Shown: one piece after another, positions 56,034-64,000 of the stretch
Layout: every line of letters starts with the position of its first letter
Position numbering within the stretch: the stretch's first letter is position 1
Assembly (NCBI GenBank): GCA_945868845.1
Contig: CAMBMS010000001.1
Coordinates: forward strand, 186,001 to 250,000
Origin: Asaia bogorensis
GTDB taxonomy: Bacteria > Pseudomonadota > Alphaproteobacteria > Acetobacterales > Acetobacteraceae
Reading direction: 5' to 3'
Length of the DNA: 64,000 bases
Program-made: the position numbers and the translations under genes
Notes under the pieces: model-generated
Seen by the model: the letters and a program-made list of their open reading frames with translations, nothing else
What the model was told of the DNA's origin: nothing
Database searches by the model: none

Positions 56034-56998
56034 ACGTAGTCGTCGCCGCCACGCTCGGCCTGCTTGCGCAGGTGCTGCATCTCGTCCTGATGCTCGCCGC
56101 CGCGCCGCTACTGGTCGGATTGATCCGGCTGGTCAAGGCGCGATTGCTCGGCCGGCGCGGCCCGCCGCTGATCCAGCCCTGGCGCGATTTGCTGCGCCTG
56201 GCGCGCAAGCAGCCGGTGCTGGCCGATAATGCCTCGATCGTGTTTCGCTTGGCACCCGCGGTGACATTGGCAGCGACTCTCGCGGCGACAGCGCTGGTGC
56301 CCTCCTTCGCGCTCGGCATGACCCTGGGGCCAGTCTCGGATCTGCTGGTCATCGCCGGCCTGCTCGCTTTGGGCCGCTGCGCCACCGCGTTGGCCGGAAT
56401 GGATGTCGGCACCGCTTTCGGCGGCATCGGTACCAGCCGGGAAATGATGTTTTCGGTGTATGCCGAACCCGCCTTGCTGCTGATCATCCTCACCCTCGCC
56501 TTGCTGGCGGGCTCAACCAATCTCGATCTGATCGTCGGCCTATTGCGCGATGGGGCGCTGGGCTTGCGCGTTTCGCTGGGACTGGCCCTGGTAGCGATGC
56601 TCACCGTGGCCATCGCCGAAAATGGCCGCGTCCCAGTGGATAATCCTGCCACTCATCTGGAGCTGACCATGGTGCATGAAGCCATGGTCCTCGAATATAG
56701 CGGCCGCGACCTCGCGCTGGCTGAGGCCAGCACCGCCCTGAAGCTGCTGCTCTGGCTCAGCCTGATCAGCGCCATTTTCTTCCCCTTCGGCATGGCTATG
56801 GCGGATGATCCGTTGTTCTGGCCATTGGGGGCGGTGATCTGGACCGCAAAAATCAGCGTGCTGGCCGTGACGCTGGCGGTATTTGAAACCGCGATCGCGA
56901 AGATGCGGGTGTTCCGGGTGCCGGAATTTCTCGGCGTCGCCCTGTTGCTCGGATTGCTCGCCGCCGTGTTCCTGTTCGTTTCCACCGGGTTGACCTGA
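56027..56998 (+). CDS. hyfC: Hydrogenase-4 component C-like membrane subunit (NuoH-type)
   Basis: A 323-residue homologue of HyfC/HycD and complex I subunit NuoH. It links the membrane arm with the soluble arm. RRGPPLIQPWRDLLRLARKQ is the cytoplasmic loop typical of the family, GIGTSREMMFSVYAEPALLL and AENGRVPVDNPATHLELTMVHEAMVLEY, with conserved acidic residues, form the quinone-side/E-channel region. It overlaps hyfB by seven bases. Confidence 0.92.
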   Translation: MVNVVVAATLGLLAQVLHLVLMLAAAPLLVGLIRLVKARLLGRRGPPLIQPWRDLLRLARKQPVLADNASIVFRLAPAVTLAATLAATALVPSFALGMTLGPVSDLLVIAGLLALGRCATALAGMDVGTAFGGIGTSREMMFSVYAEPALLLIILTLALLAGSTNLDLIVGLLRDGALGLRVSLGLALVAMLTVAIAENGRVPVDNPATHLELTMVHEAMVLEYSGRDLALAEASTALKLLLWLSLISAIFFPFGMAMADDPLFWPLGAVIWTAKISVLAVTLAVFETAIAKMRVFRVPEFLGVALLLGLLAAVFLFVSTGLT

Positions 56999-57684
56999 TG
57001 GGTGCGCGCATCGCCTTCGGCAGCCTGCCCTATGACGTGGCCCACATGCTCAGCGGCGCCATGCTGGTGCTGTCCTTTGCTCTGCTCTACCAGCGCCGTA
57101 TCGGCGCAGTGATCAAGATCTATGCCCTGCAAGGCATCGTGCTCGCCGCCGCCGCCGGCTGGCAGGGGTTCATTCAGGCATCGCCGCATCTTTACGTCAC
57201 CGCCGCCATCGCCTTCGCCGCGAAGGGGGTGGTGATCCCGATCGCCCTGCACTGGCTCATGCAACGGTTGAAAATTCATCGCGAAATCGAGACCGCTTTG
57301 GGTATCTTCCCGTCGATGATCCTCGGCGTCGGCCTGGTTGCGCTGGCCATCTTGGTAGTGATGCCCACCACCATGGCGGCGCAGGCACCGGCGTTGACGC
57401 GCGAGGATCTGGCCATTGCCCTCTCCGTACTACTGCTGGGCCTGCTGATGATGATCACGCGGCGCAATGCGCTGACCCAGGTGATCGGCTTCCTGTCGCT
57501 CGAAAACGGCCTCATCCTCGCCGCGGTCGGCATCGCCGGCATGCCCCTGGTGGTGGAGCTGTCCAGTGCCTTCCTGATCCTCGTCGCCGTCATCGTCTTC
57601 GGCATGTTTTTCTTCCGCATTCGCGATCGCTTCGACAGCCTCGATGTCCACCACCTCGACCGCGTGGGCGAGACCCACCGATGA
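56998..57684 (+). CDS. hyfE: Hydrogenase-4 component E-like membrane subunit
   Basis: A 228-residue membrane protein of the HyfE type. The C-terminal half resembles NuoK (RNALTQVIGFLSLENGLILAAVGIAGMPLVVELSSAFLILVAVIVFGMFFFRI, with the conserved membrane glutamate), while the N-terminal helices are HyfE-specific. The ATG overlaps the hyfC stop (TGATG). The last codons overlap hyfF by four bases. Confidence 0.9.
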   Translation: MGARIAFGSLPYDVAHMLSGAMLVLSFALLYQRRIGAVIKIYALQGIVLAAAAGWQGFIQASPHLYVTAAIAFAAKGVVIPIALHWLMQRLKIHREIETALGIFPSMILGVGLVALAILVVMPTTMAAQAPALTREDLAIALSVLLLGLLMMITRRNALTQVIGFLSLENGLILAAVGIAGMPLVVELSSAFLILVAVIVFGMFFFRIRDRFDSLDVHHLDRVGETHR

Positions 57685-59162
57685 ATGTGTCGGCCATGAC
57701 CCCGTGGGAATTGTTCCTGCCCGTTGGCTGGCCGGCGCTGCTGCCCTTCCTCGCCGCCATCTTGCTGGCCCTGATCCCATCCTGGCGCATCGGCGCCTGG
57801 GTCAATGCCGCCGCCGCGACCGCCGGCTTTCTGCTGGCCTGCACCCTGCCCTGGAAAATCGGCCATGTCGGAGCGTTTTTACTGGTCGACCGGCTGGCGA
57901 CGCATTTCGCCATTCTGACGGCGTTCGTGGCCATGACCACCGCCTGGTTCAGCCTCACCTATATCCGCGCGGAAATCCTGGCCCGGCGCATCGACCGCTC
58001 CAGGCTGCGGCTTTATCATGCCATGTTCCAGACCTTCGCTGGCGGCATGCAACTGGCGCTGCTGTCCAACAATCTCGGCGTCACCTGGGTGGCGGTGGAG
58101 ACCGCGACCATCGCCGCCGTCCTCGTCGTCGGACTGCCACGCACCACCGAGGCGGTCCAAGCATCCTGGAAATTCTTTTTGGTCTGTGGCGTCGGCATTG
58201 CCCTCGCACTGTTCGGTACCGTGGTGCTTTACTTGGCAGCCCTGCCAGCCCTAGGGCCAGGGTTGGCGGCGATGAGCTGGAGCGGGCTTGGCCCAGCGGC
58301 GGCGAAATGCAATGGCGCGGTGCTGAACCTAGCATTCGTGTTCCTGCTGCTGGGCTACGGCACCAAGGCAGGACTAGCACCGCTGCATGGCTGGATGCCC
58401 GATGCCCATGCCGAAGGCCCTACCCCGGTCTCCGCCGTGCTGGCGGGTTCGATCCTCAACGTGGCGTTGTTCGTCATTCTGCGCCTGCGCGCCATCATGG
58501 ACAGCAATGCCGACGCCGGTGCCGGCGCCATCGCGCCCGGCCCGCCGATCATGACCTTAGGACTGCTCTCCCTGCTACTCGCCGCCTTTAGCCTGTGGCG
58601 GCGGCGCGACGTGAAACGGTTTTTTGCCTTTTCCACCATCGAGCAATCAGGCATTTCCGCCTTTGCCTTCGGCCTTGGCGGGCCGGCGGCGACCTTTGCG
58701 GGGTTATTACACTTAACGCTGCACACCCTGACCAAGGCCGGCATTTTCCAATGCGTGGGGCGGGCGGCGCAGCTGAAGGGTGGGCAGAGATTCACCGACA
58801 TCGGCGGCTTGATCCCCTCCCACCCCGCCCTCGGCCTGACCCTGGCCGCGGGCATCATCGCCCTCGCTGCCCTGCCCCCCTTCGGCCTGTTCGCCAGCGA
58901 GTTTCTGATCGTCACCGATACCATTCGCCGCCAACCCTGGCTCGCCGTGCCGCTCGGCCTCGGCATTCTGGTGGGCGCCTGGGCGGTATTGATGCGCCTG
59001 CAAAGCCTGTGTTTCGGCCCCGCAACACCGGATCGCGGACTGGCCCCGACGGCGCTACTGCTGGCGCCGGTCTGGATCCATCTCGGCCTTGTCGTGCTGA
59101 TCGGCCTTGCCATGCCGGCGCCGCTGTTTGCCTGGATGTCCATGATCGCCGGGGGGTCATGA
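57681..59162 (+). CDS. hyfF: Hydrogenase-4 component F-like membrane subunit (NuoN/MrpD-type)
   Basis: A 493-residue antiporter-like subunit. Channel residues appear in GVTWVAVETATIAAVLVV (Glu), ASWKFFLVCGVG (Lys), GYGTKAGLAPLHGWMPDAHAEGPTPVSAVLAGSILN (Lys, His) and HLTLHTLTKAGIFQCVGR. HyfB plus HyfF give two pump-like subunits; a HyfD-like third is absent. It overlaps hyfE and hyfG by 4 and 1 bases. Confidence 0.92.
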   Translation: MNVSAMTPWELFLPVGWPALLPFLAAILLALIPSWRIGAWVNAAAATAGFLLACTLPWKIGHVGAFLLVDRLATHFAILTAFVAMTTAWFSLTYIRAEILARRIDRSRLRLYHAMFQTFAGGMQLALLSNNLGVTWVAVETATIAAVLVVGLPRTTEAVQASWKFFLVCGVGIALALFGTVVLYLAALPALGPGLAAMSWSGLGPAAAKCNGAVLNLAFVFLLLGYGTKAGLAPLHGWMPDAHAEGPTPVSAVLAGSILNVALFVILRLRAIMDSNADAGAGAIAPGPPIMTLGLLSLLLAAFSLWRRRDVKRFFAFSTIEQSGISAFAFGLGGPAATFAGLLHLTLHTLTKAGIFQCVGRAAQLKGGQRFTDIGGLIPSHPALGLTLAAGIIALAALPPFGLFASEFLIVTDTIRRQPWLAVPLGLGILVGAWAVLMRLQSLCFGPATPDRGLAPTALLLAPVWIHLGLVVLIGLAMPAPLFAWMSMIAGGS

Positions 59163-60685
59163 TGAGCGACGCGGCGCAGCGCCCCGCCAGTACGATCATC
59201 CGCGCCGGCGCGGCGCAAAATTGCCAACCCTGGCCGCGCATGCGGCTGCGCCAGGATGCCTGGGGGGGGATGGCGACCGCACTCGCCCGCGAACCCTCCC
59301 TCGACCTCATCGCCCTCTGGGCCGACTCCGACGAGGTCCATGCGCTGTTCGCCGACGAAGCCGCCCACGCCATTCTCTGCGCCTCCGTCCCCGTCGAGGC
59401 CGGCCGCTACCCGGCCCTTTCCCCCAGCCGCCCCGGCGCCGCCTGGTATGAGCGTATGATCGCCGACCTGTGGGGCCACGCGGCGCAGGGTGGCACCGAC
59501 GGGCGCGCCTGGCTGGATCATGGGCGCTGGCCCAACACCCTGCCGATGGCCGCGCGGCCTGGTCCCGCCGGCCTGGCCCCTGAGCCGCCGGAATTCCTCC
59601 CCACCGAGGGCGAGGATTTGCACCAGATCGCCGTCGGTCCCATCCATGCCGGCATTATCGAGCCTGGCCATTTCCGTTTCACCGCCCAGGGTGAGACCAT
59701 CGCGCGGCTCGAAATCCGGCTCGGCTATACCCATAAGGGCACGCTCGGCCTGATGCGCGGCAAATCCCCCCGCGTTGCCGCCCGCTTCGCCGCCCGTCTG
59801 TCGGGCGACGCAACCGTTGCCCATTCCGTCGCGTTCGCCCGCGCCACCGAGGCCGCCTTGCGCGTCACCGCCCCCGACCGCGCCGCCACCCTGCGCGCGG
59901 TGATGGCGGAGCTGGAGCGTGTGGCAAATCATCTCGGCGATGTCGGCGCCATCTGCAACGATGCTAGCTTCGCCTTCGCCCTCGCCCGTTTCGGCTTCTT
60001 ACGCGAAACCATCCTACGCGTCGCCAACGCCGCCTTCGGCCATCGGTTAATGATGGATTGCATCATCCCCGGCGGCATCGCGGCCGACCTCGCCCCCGGC
60101 GGCACTGAGACCATCCTGAGCGCCCTAGCCGCTGTGGACGACGAACTGCCCGACCTTATTCGGGTCTATGAGAACTATGCCAGCCTGACGGACCGCATGG
60201 TCACCACCGGCATCATCGCCCCCGCTTTGGCCGCGCATTTCGCCGCCGGCGGTCCTGTCGGTCGCGCCGCAGACCGCTGCGTTGACGCGCGGCGCTTCCC
60301 CGGCTATCCGCCCTACACCGACTTTCCGCCCAAAATCCCGGTCCTCACCGCCAGCGATGTCGATGCCCGCGTCCGCATCCGCCTCGCCGAAATCCCCGAA
60401 AGCACCCGGCTGATCCGCGCCATGCTGGATACTTTGCCCGGCGGCCCCATCAGCGAGCCGCTGCCCATCGGCACTGGCGAAGGCCTCGGCGTCGCCGAAA
60501 GTTTTCGCGGCGATGCCTGGCACTTCGTCCGCCTCGAAGGCGGGCTAATCACGGCGAATTTTATGCGCGACCCCAGTTGGGCGCACTGGCCGCTGCTGGA
60601 AGCCGCCATCGAGGATAATATCGTCGCCGACTTCCCGCTGGTGAACAAATCCGTCAATGGCTCCTACTCGGGAGTGGACCTGTAA
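59162..60685 (+). CDS. Hydrogenase-4 component G-like large subunit lacking all NiFe cysteines
   Basis: A 507-residue fusion: a NuoC-like N-terminal domain (about 1-150) and a NuoD/HyfG-like large-subunit domain (about 155-507; GETIARLEIRLGYTHKGTLGLM, ELERVANHLGDVGAICND, RFGFLRETIL). In true NiFe enzymes the first motif is RxCGxCxxxH and the last is DPCxxC. Here they read ARLSGDATVAH (211-221) and NKSVNGSYSGVDL (495-507), so all four nickel-binding cysteines are gone, and the chain ends at the position of the second motif. It is therefore like the energy-converting hydrogenase-related (Ehr) group. The frame is open far upstream, but the start at 59162 fits the hyfF stop and family length. Confidence 0.88.
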   Translation: MSDAAQRPASTIIRAGAAQNCQPWPRMRLRQDAWGGMATALAREPSLDLIALWADSDEVHALFADEAAHAILCASVPVEAGRYPALSPSRPGAAWYERMIADLWGHAAQGGTDGRAWLDHGRWPNTLPMAARPGPAGLAPEPPEFLPTEGEDLHQIAVGPIHAGIIEPGHFRFTAQGETIARLEIRLGYTHKGTLGLMRGKSPRVAARFAARLSGDATVAHSVAFARATEAALRVTAPDRAATLRAVMAELERVANHLGDVGAICNDASFAFALARFGFLRETILRVANAAFGHRLMMDCIIPGGIAADLAPGGTETILSALAAVDDELPDLIRVYENYASLTDRMVTTGIIAPALAAHFAAGGPVGRAADRCVDARRFPGYPPYTDFPPKIPVLTASDVDARVRIRLAEIPESTRLIRAMLDTLPGGPISEPLPIGTGEGLGVAESFRGDAWHFVRLEGGLITANFMRDPSWAHWPLLEAAIEDNIVADFPLVNKSVNGSYSGVDL

Positions 60686-61206
60686 TGGTGTGGCGCCGCA
60701 TCCTCCGTAACCTGCTGGACGGACCCGCGACCGAACCAGCCGGCACCGTCCCCGACGCCACCACGCGCGCCATCGCCGCGCAGCTAGATACGACCAACCA
60801 ACCCCGGCTCGGGCGTAGCCTCGCCATCCGCCATGTGGATTGCGGCAGTTGCAACGGTTGCGAACTGGAAATCCACGCACTGAACAATATCGTCTACGAT
60901 TTGGAACGCTTCGGCCTGCGCTTCGTCGCCAGCCCCCGCCACGCCGATATTCTGCTTGTTACCGGCCCGCTGTCGCACAATCTGCGCGAGGCGCTAGACC
61001 GTACCCATGAAGCCACCCCCGACCCAAAATTCGTCGTTGGCATGGGCGATTGCGCCGTCGATGGCGGCGTCTTCAAAGGCAGCTATGCCGTCGAAGGCGG
61101 CATCAGTGGCGCCGTGCCGGTGGACCTGCTCATTCCCGGCTGCCCGCCGACGCCGGCACAGATTTTGGCGGGGTTGCGGGTGCTGGTGGAGGCGAATGCA
61201 AGGTAG
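60685..61206 (+). CDS. hyfI: Hydrogenase-4 component I-like small subunit (NuoB-type)
   Basis: A 173-residue iron-sulfur subunit. DCGSCNGCELE (Cys53, 56, 59), GMGDCAVDGGVF (Cys123) and IPGCPPTP (Cys153) supply the ligands of the proximal 4Fe-4S cluster, and the fold matches NuoB/HycG. The cluster is therefore kept even though the large subunit has no NiFe site. Its ATG overlaps the stop of the large-subunit gene (TAATG). No ferredoxin-like HyfA/HyfH or maturation gene follows. Confidence 0.92.
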   Translation: MVWRRILRNLLDGPATEPAGTVPDATTRAIAAQLDTTNQPRLGRSLAIRHVDCGSCNGCELEIHALNNIVYDLERFGLRFVASPRHADILLVTGPLSHNLREALDRTHEATPDPKFVVGMGDCAVDGGVFKGSYAVEGGISGAVPVDLLIPGCPPTPAQILAGLRVLVEANAR

Positions 61207-61296
61207 GTTGGGGGGGCAGGTGTGCGGGTGGTGGCGTTAAAGCGTGGATGGCCTTCATCGACCATGACGGTGGGGGTGCCGGGAGAGTGAGGGCGC

Positions 61297-61845
61297 TTAG
61301 CCCCGTGCCGTTTGCGCGCGCAGTTCCCGGGCACGTGACAAAACCTTGTTTTCGATCTCGCTGATGGTTACCTGGCTGACCGAGGTGTCGATCCAGCGGC
61401 CGCCTTGCAGCACCTGGCGGAAGATGGAGATGCGCAAGCCGTCGGCGCGCAGTTGCCGACCGAGTATAAAGGCGGTGGCCTTGAACCGTTCGCCGGGGGT
61501 GGCTGGTGGTTCGTACCAGTCGGTGATGATCACGCCGCCGAAAGGATCGGCGGAGGCGAGCGGCATGAAGCCGAGCGTATCCAACGCCCCACGCCATAGA
61601 TAGGCATTCACCCCCAGCGCGGCACCGTCATTCGACCCGCTGGCACCACCCTGTTTACCGCCGACGCCGAGCACGATGCCGGTATCACCGAACAAATTGC
61701 CGCTGGCGGCACCGCGGTAGCGCGGGTCGTTATATTCGTCTTCCGACACATAGCGACTATTGCCGCAGGCGGAGAGGGCGAGGGACAACAGTAACGTCAC
61801 GACGATTGGCAGGAAGGTCTTGGTTAAGCGAAAAGGCGGCATCAT
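61297..61845 (-). CDS. DUF3576 family lipoprotein
   Basis: A 182-residue lipoprotein with signal LTKTFLPIVVTLLLSLALSACGNS (lipobox LSAC). The mature part has NAYLWRGALDTLGFMPLASADPFGGVIITDWYEPPATPGERFK, the core of DUF3576, and QVTISEIENKVLSRARELR at the end. It is widespread in alphaproteobacteria next to lptD/lol-type or translation genes; its role is unknown, probably at the outer membrane. Two adjacent ATGs (61845, 61842) are possible starts. It is convergent with hyfI. Confidence 0.88.
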   Translation of the reverse strand: MMPPFRLTKTFLPIVVTLLLSLALSACGNSRYVSEDEYNDPRYRGAASGNLFGDTGIVLGVGGKQGGASGSNDGAALGVNAYLWRGALDTLGFMPLASADPFGGVIITDWYEPPATPGERFKATAFILGRQLRADGLRISIFRQVLQGGRWIDTSVSQVTISEIENKVLSRARELRAQTARG

Positions 61846-62121
61846 GGGCCTGTCGGTCTGGGTTAATCGCGCCGCCCGGATTGGCAGGCTGAGTGTATTT
61901 AGTGGGAACCCGGGCAGACGCCAAGGGGGCATGGTTACACACCAGGGTAATCGCACTTGGACATTGCTCCAGCCCATCTGCGTCAATGGACGATCCTCGT
62001 GACCGCCACCCTAGCGCAAGCGGGGGTCAAGCCCAGCCGCGTGCGGGTTGCTCGACCGGATCCCGGCTTGCGTCAGGGTGATGGAGCCGGGGTGACGGTG
62101 GACGGAATAGTACGGTGGCCC
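61846..62121. other. Intergenic region without a recognised gene
   Basis: About 275 bp upstream of the DUF3576 gene and downstream of the porin terminator. On the minus strand it should hold the DUF3576 promoter; GCTTGACC occurs near 62030, but no well-spaced -10 was found. No ORF with coding character is seen. Confidence 0.5.
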
Positions 62122-62160
62122 AAAAACGAAAAAGGCGGAGGGTTGCCCCACCGCCTTTTC
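62122..62160 (-). terminator. Intrinsic terminator of the porin gene
   Basis: On the minus strand AAAAGGCGG (62159-62151) pairs with CCGCCTTTT (62138-62130) around TGGGGCAACCCT, followed by a T-rich tract (TTTCGTTTTT). It lies 27 bp after the porin stop codon and is a textbook Rho-independent terminator. Confidence 0.88.
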
Positions 62161-62186
62161 GCTCTCGATAGACGATAAAAGTTAGA

Positions 62187-63503
62187 TTACCAGCGGAACA
62201 AGACGCCAGCAGTGACCATCTGGCCCTCCGCCGTGCTCTGAGTGCCGGACTTGTAGGCGTTGATATCGGCACCAGCCTGAGTGGACTCACCCGTGGCAAG
62301 GATTAGCATGGCAGCAATACCCGGCGCGATACCGTAGTTAACGGCGGAGTAGATGCCGCTATCCTTCCGCTTGCCAGTGATGGTGGTACCATTCCATGTG
62401 CCTGCACGTGAAGCCTCAACGTAGCTTACACCGATCTGCACCGGCCCAGTGGTGTAGCTGGTGCCAAGCTGCCAGGTGAGCTGGTTAGGCGCACCGGTCA
62501 CGAGCAAGCCCATCCTGTCTTCCTTGCCGCCTTCGATCGCACCTTCAAAGGTGAAGCCGGCATAGCTCACGGTGACGCCGCCCCAGCCAACGCTCAAGTT
62601 TTCGTAGCCGGTAGCAGCGCCAGTGACATTGGCGACTTTTCCGCTGGCTAGATAACCACCAGAAACTGCCACGCCGACTCCATTTACGACACCGCGATAG
62701 CGCGCCGCCACGTCAACAGTATTCCGACGACGCTTCAAATCATTCCCTGCGCCGCTCGACTGATTGTCGCAACCGGAATTGGACCCGGCCACTAAGCAAC
62801 CGCTTTGCATGCCGCCCGTCCCCGTGTTGGGCTCAAAACCAACGCCGAAATCAAAGCCGTTAAACGAAGGCGTCAGATACACTATCTTGTTGGTAGTGTA
62901 CATGTTGCCAGAGCAGTTCTGGAATGGGCTGGGCATAGCTCCCATTCTAGCCGGACCTGCAACGGACCAAGTGTCACCACAGAAATTGGAGTCACCCAGC
63001 CCAAACATTTGGCCCGTGGCCATCAGGGAGAAGGGGCTATCGCCCATACCCAAACGCAACGTGCCCACGCTTGCATGGCCGACATAGCCATATGCCCGGC
63101 GCGCATACAAGCTGTTAGCAGGCGTGGTCTGAGAGCCCGGAGTAGCCAGTGACGCATGGGGCTGGTCTGTACGGATCTCGGCGGAAGCACCATAAAGGAG
63201 CCCATTATTTCCCTGCGCTTCAAAGCCAGGATACAACCGGATATAGGTGGAGGGGAACGCAGTGCTGACTTTGCCCGTGGAGTTACCAAGCGCACCGCCG
63301 CTACTAGCCTGATAGTAGAACCGCACTATACCGTTCAGACGAACGGCCATCTGACCAGGACCCGGCGTTGCCGCAACAACAGAGCCGCCACCCGCCGAGT
63401 TACCGGCCATTTTGGAGTCGCCCGTATCGTGCACTGCTTTCTGCGCCTGAGCGACACTCGTCGCCCCCAGCAATGCTATACTAGCCAATAAAAACTTACG
63501 CAT
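62187..63503 (-). CDS. Gram-negative porin
   Basis: An outer-membrane protein of 438 residues with signal peptide MRKFLLASIALLGATSVAQAQ. The mature chain has many alternating beta strands, a start of the barrel at GQMAVRLNGIVRFYYQ, YGYVGHASVGTLRLGMGDS (L3-type constriction region), pairs of cysteines in outer loops (NFCGDTW/FQNCSG; SGCLVAG/SGCDN), and a terminal aromatic residue (VLFRW) as needed for BAM recognition. AGGAG precedes the ATG at 63503. It would let small solutes cross the outer membrane. An intrinsic terminator follows. Confidence 0.9.
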   Translation of the reverse strand: MRKFLLASIALLGATSVAQAQKAVHDTGDSKMAGNSAGGGSVVAATPGPGQMAVRLNGIVRFYYQASSGGALGNSTGKVSTAFPSTYIRLYPGFEAQGNNGLLYGASAEIRTDQPHASLATPGSQTTPANSLYARRAYGYVGHASVGTLRLGMGDSPFSLMATGQMFGLGDSNFCGDTWSVAGPARMGAMPSPFQNCSGNMYTTNKIVYLTPSFNGFDFGVGFEPNTGTGGMQSGCLVAGSNSGCDNQSSGAGNDLKRRRNTVDVAARYRGVVNGVGVAVSGGYLASGKVANVTGAATGYENLSVGWGGVTVSYAGFTFEGAIEGGKEDRMGLLVTGAPNQLTWQLGTSYTTGPVQIGVSYVEASRAGTWNGTTITGKRKDSGIYSAVNYGIAPGIAAMLILATGESTQAGADINAYKSGTQSTAEGQMVTAGVLFRW

Positions 63504-64000
63504 TGATATACTCCTCATTTCGCCGGTACTCCGGCAGTAAACCTTAAAGCCCCGCTCCCAATGCCCAAAAGGACATTCCGATGGTTCGGAAATATCACTT
63601 GTGGGCGGAGTCAGCCAGACCTGGGGCACAGTATTGAACCGCACCGCGAAATTCCGCAACAGTTGAAAAGTATCCAAAGCGGCAATCCTGGAACACTGTG
63701 CTTTTTTTGCCACAAAATCAGGGTCGAAACCGGCGTACAGCACAAAAACCAGCTAAATTCACGGTTTTGCGTCGTCATGCCGCACCCGTTCAGCCGCCCA
63801 GCGCCCCGATCGCGCCTACGCCGGCGCATAATTTTGCCGGCAATGCCCGTACTCGCCGCCCGCTCACCCCGCCTAGGGCAAAAATCGCGGCTACTCTGCT
63901 CCCGGGGGCGAGAATCGGCCCACCGCCCGCCCGCACCAATCTGGCCCACCGCATTGCCCCCAGCGCGGGCGCGCCGGGGTGGCTCGCGGTCGGAAAGACC
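63504..64000. other. Porin upstream region and window edge, no supported gene
   Basis: About 500 bp. The part next to the porin must hold its promoter and leader; CCGGAGTACCGG near 63520-63531 is a small palindrome just before the ribosome site. I could not place a convincing -35/-10 pair. Beyond 63740 the sequence is GC-rich and shows no ORF that resembles a protein. Confidence 0.4.

Noticed and set aside
58595-59161. Upstream extension of the HyfG-like large subunit in its own frame
   Set aside because: It lies wholly over hyfF in another frame, has no family similarity and would exceed the normal length; the start at 59162 fits.
54018-61206. Functional NiFe hydrogenase or formate hydrogenlyase
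   Set aside because: The large subunit has none of the four nickel-binding cysteines, and no formate dehydrogenase or maturation gene is nearby.
63504-64000. Small genes near the right edge on either strand
   Set aside because: The open frames there have no protein-like composition or ribosome sites; likely promoter and non-coding DNA.

Overview
The window reads as chromosome of a high-GC alphaproteobacterium, most probably of the Acetobacteraceae/Rhodospirillales. Supporting signs are the class I lysyl-tRNA synthetase, a DUF3576 lipoprotein, the ETF-QO/TPR/ispE gene order, a long-type CysK, several Bug/TctC solute-binding proteins and several CaiB/BaiF CoA-transferases. This placement is an inference from gene content; no marker was aligned.

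Layout. 0-1.7 kb: start of the str operon (rpsL-rpsG-tuf, minus strand) with a clear sigma70-type promoter; fusA is not between rpsG and tuf. 1.7-13.7 kb: a decayed accessory stretch. It holds wrecks of a PhoD phosphatase, a short-chain dehydrogenase, a GFA-family protein and a PQQ-type sugar dehydrogenase among intact genes for cysteine synthase, a class III aminotransferase, an amidohydrolase, and gluconolactone/gluconate use (SMP-30, gntK, gnd). 13.7-17.2 kb: two acyl-CoA dehydrogenases and a Bug binding protein. 17.2-32.9 kb: mostly housekeeping genes (SRAP, ispE, TPR protein, ETF-QO, UDG-like protein, Slt, moaB, aroE-coaE-dnaQ, rdgB-rph, hrcA). 33-41.2 kb: a catabolic island with a 2-hydroxyacyl-CoA lyase-like ThDP enzyme, a GMC oxidoreductase, a duplicated dimeric-barrel protein, two CaiB/BaiF CoA-transferases and an N-acyl-D-amino-acid deacylase. 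41.3-50.5 kb: secB, nudC, small genes, cysQ, a shortened MprF-like protein, lysS, tRNA-Tyr and rlmB. 50.7-54 kb: a second GFA pseudogene, then BKACE, M19 dipeptidase and aldo/keto reductase genes.

54.0-61.2 kb carries the most interesting locus: six tightly overlapping genes for a membrane complex built like hydrogenase-4/formate hydrogenlyase (HyfB, C, E, F, G, I). The large subunit has lost every cysteine that would hold the NiFe site, while the small subunit keeps the proximal 4Fe-4S cysteines. It fits the 'energy-converting hydrogenase-related' (Ehr) type, whose reaction is not established. The window closes with a DUF3576 lipoprotein and a porin with an intrinsic terminator.

Two non-coding patterns recur. 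Pairs of convergent genes end inside long nested inverted repeats that start at, or include, both stop codons (4.7, 30.3 and 41.3 kb). A short repeat built around GTTCGTCGCTTACGC begins at a stop codon (10.6, 44.6 and 51.1 kb, with a diverged palindromic version at 17.9 kb).
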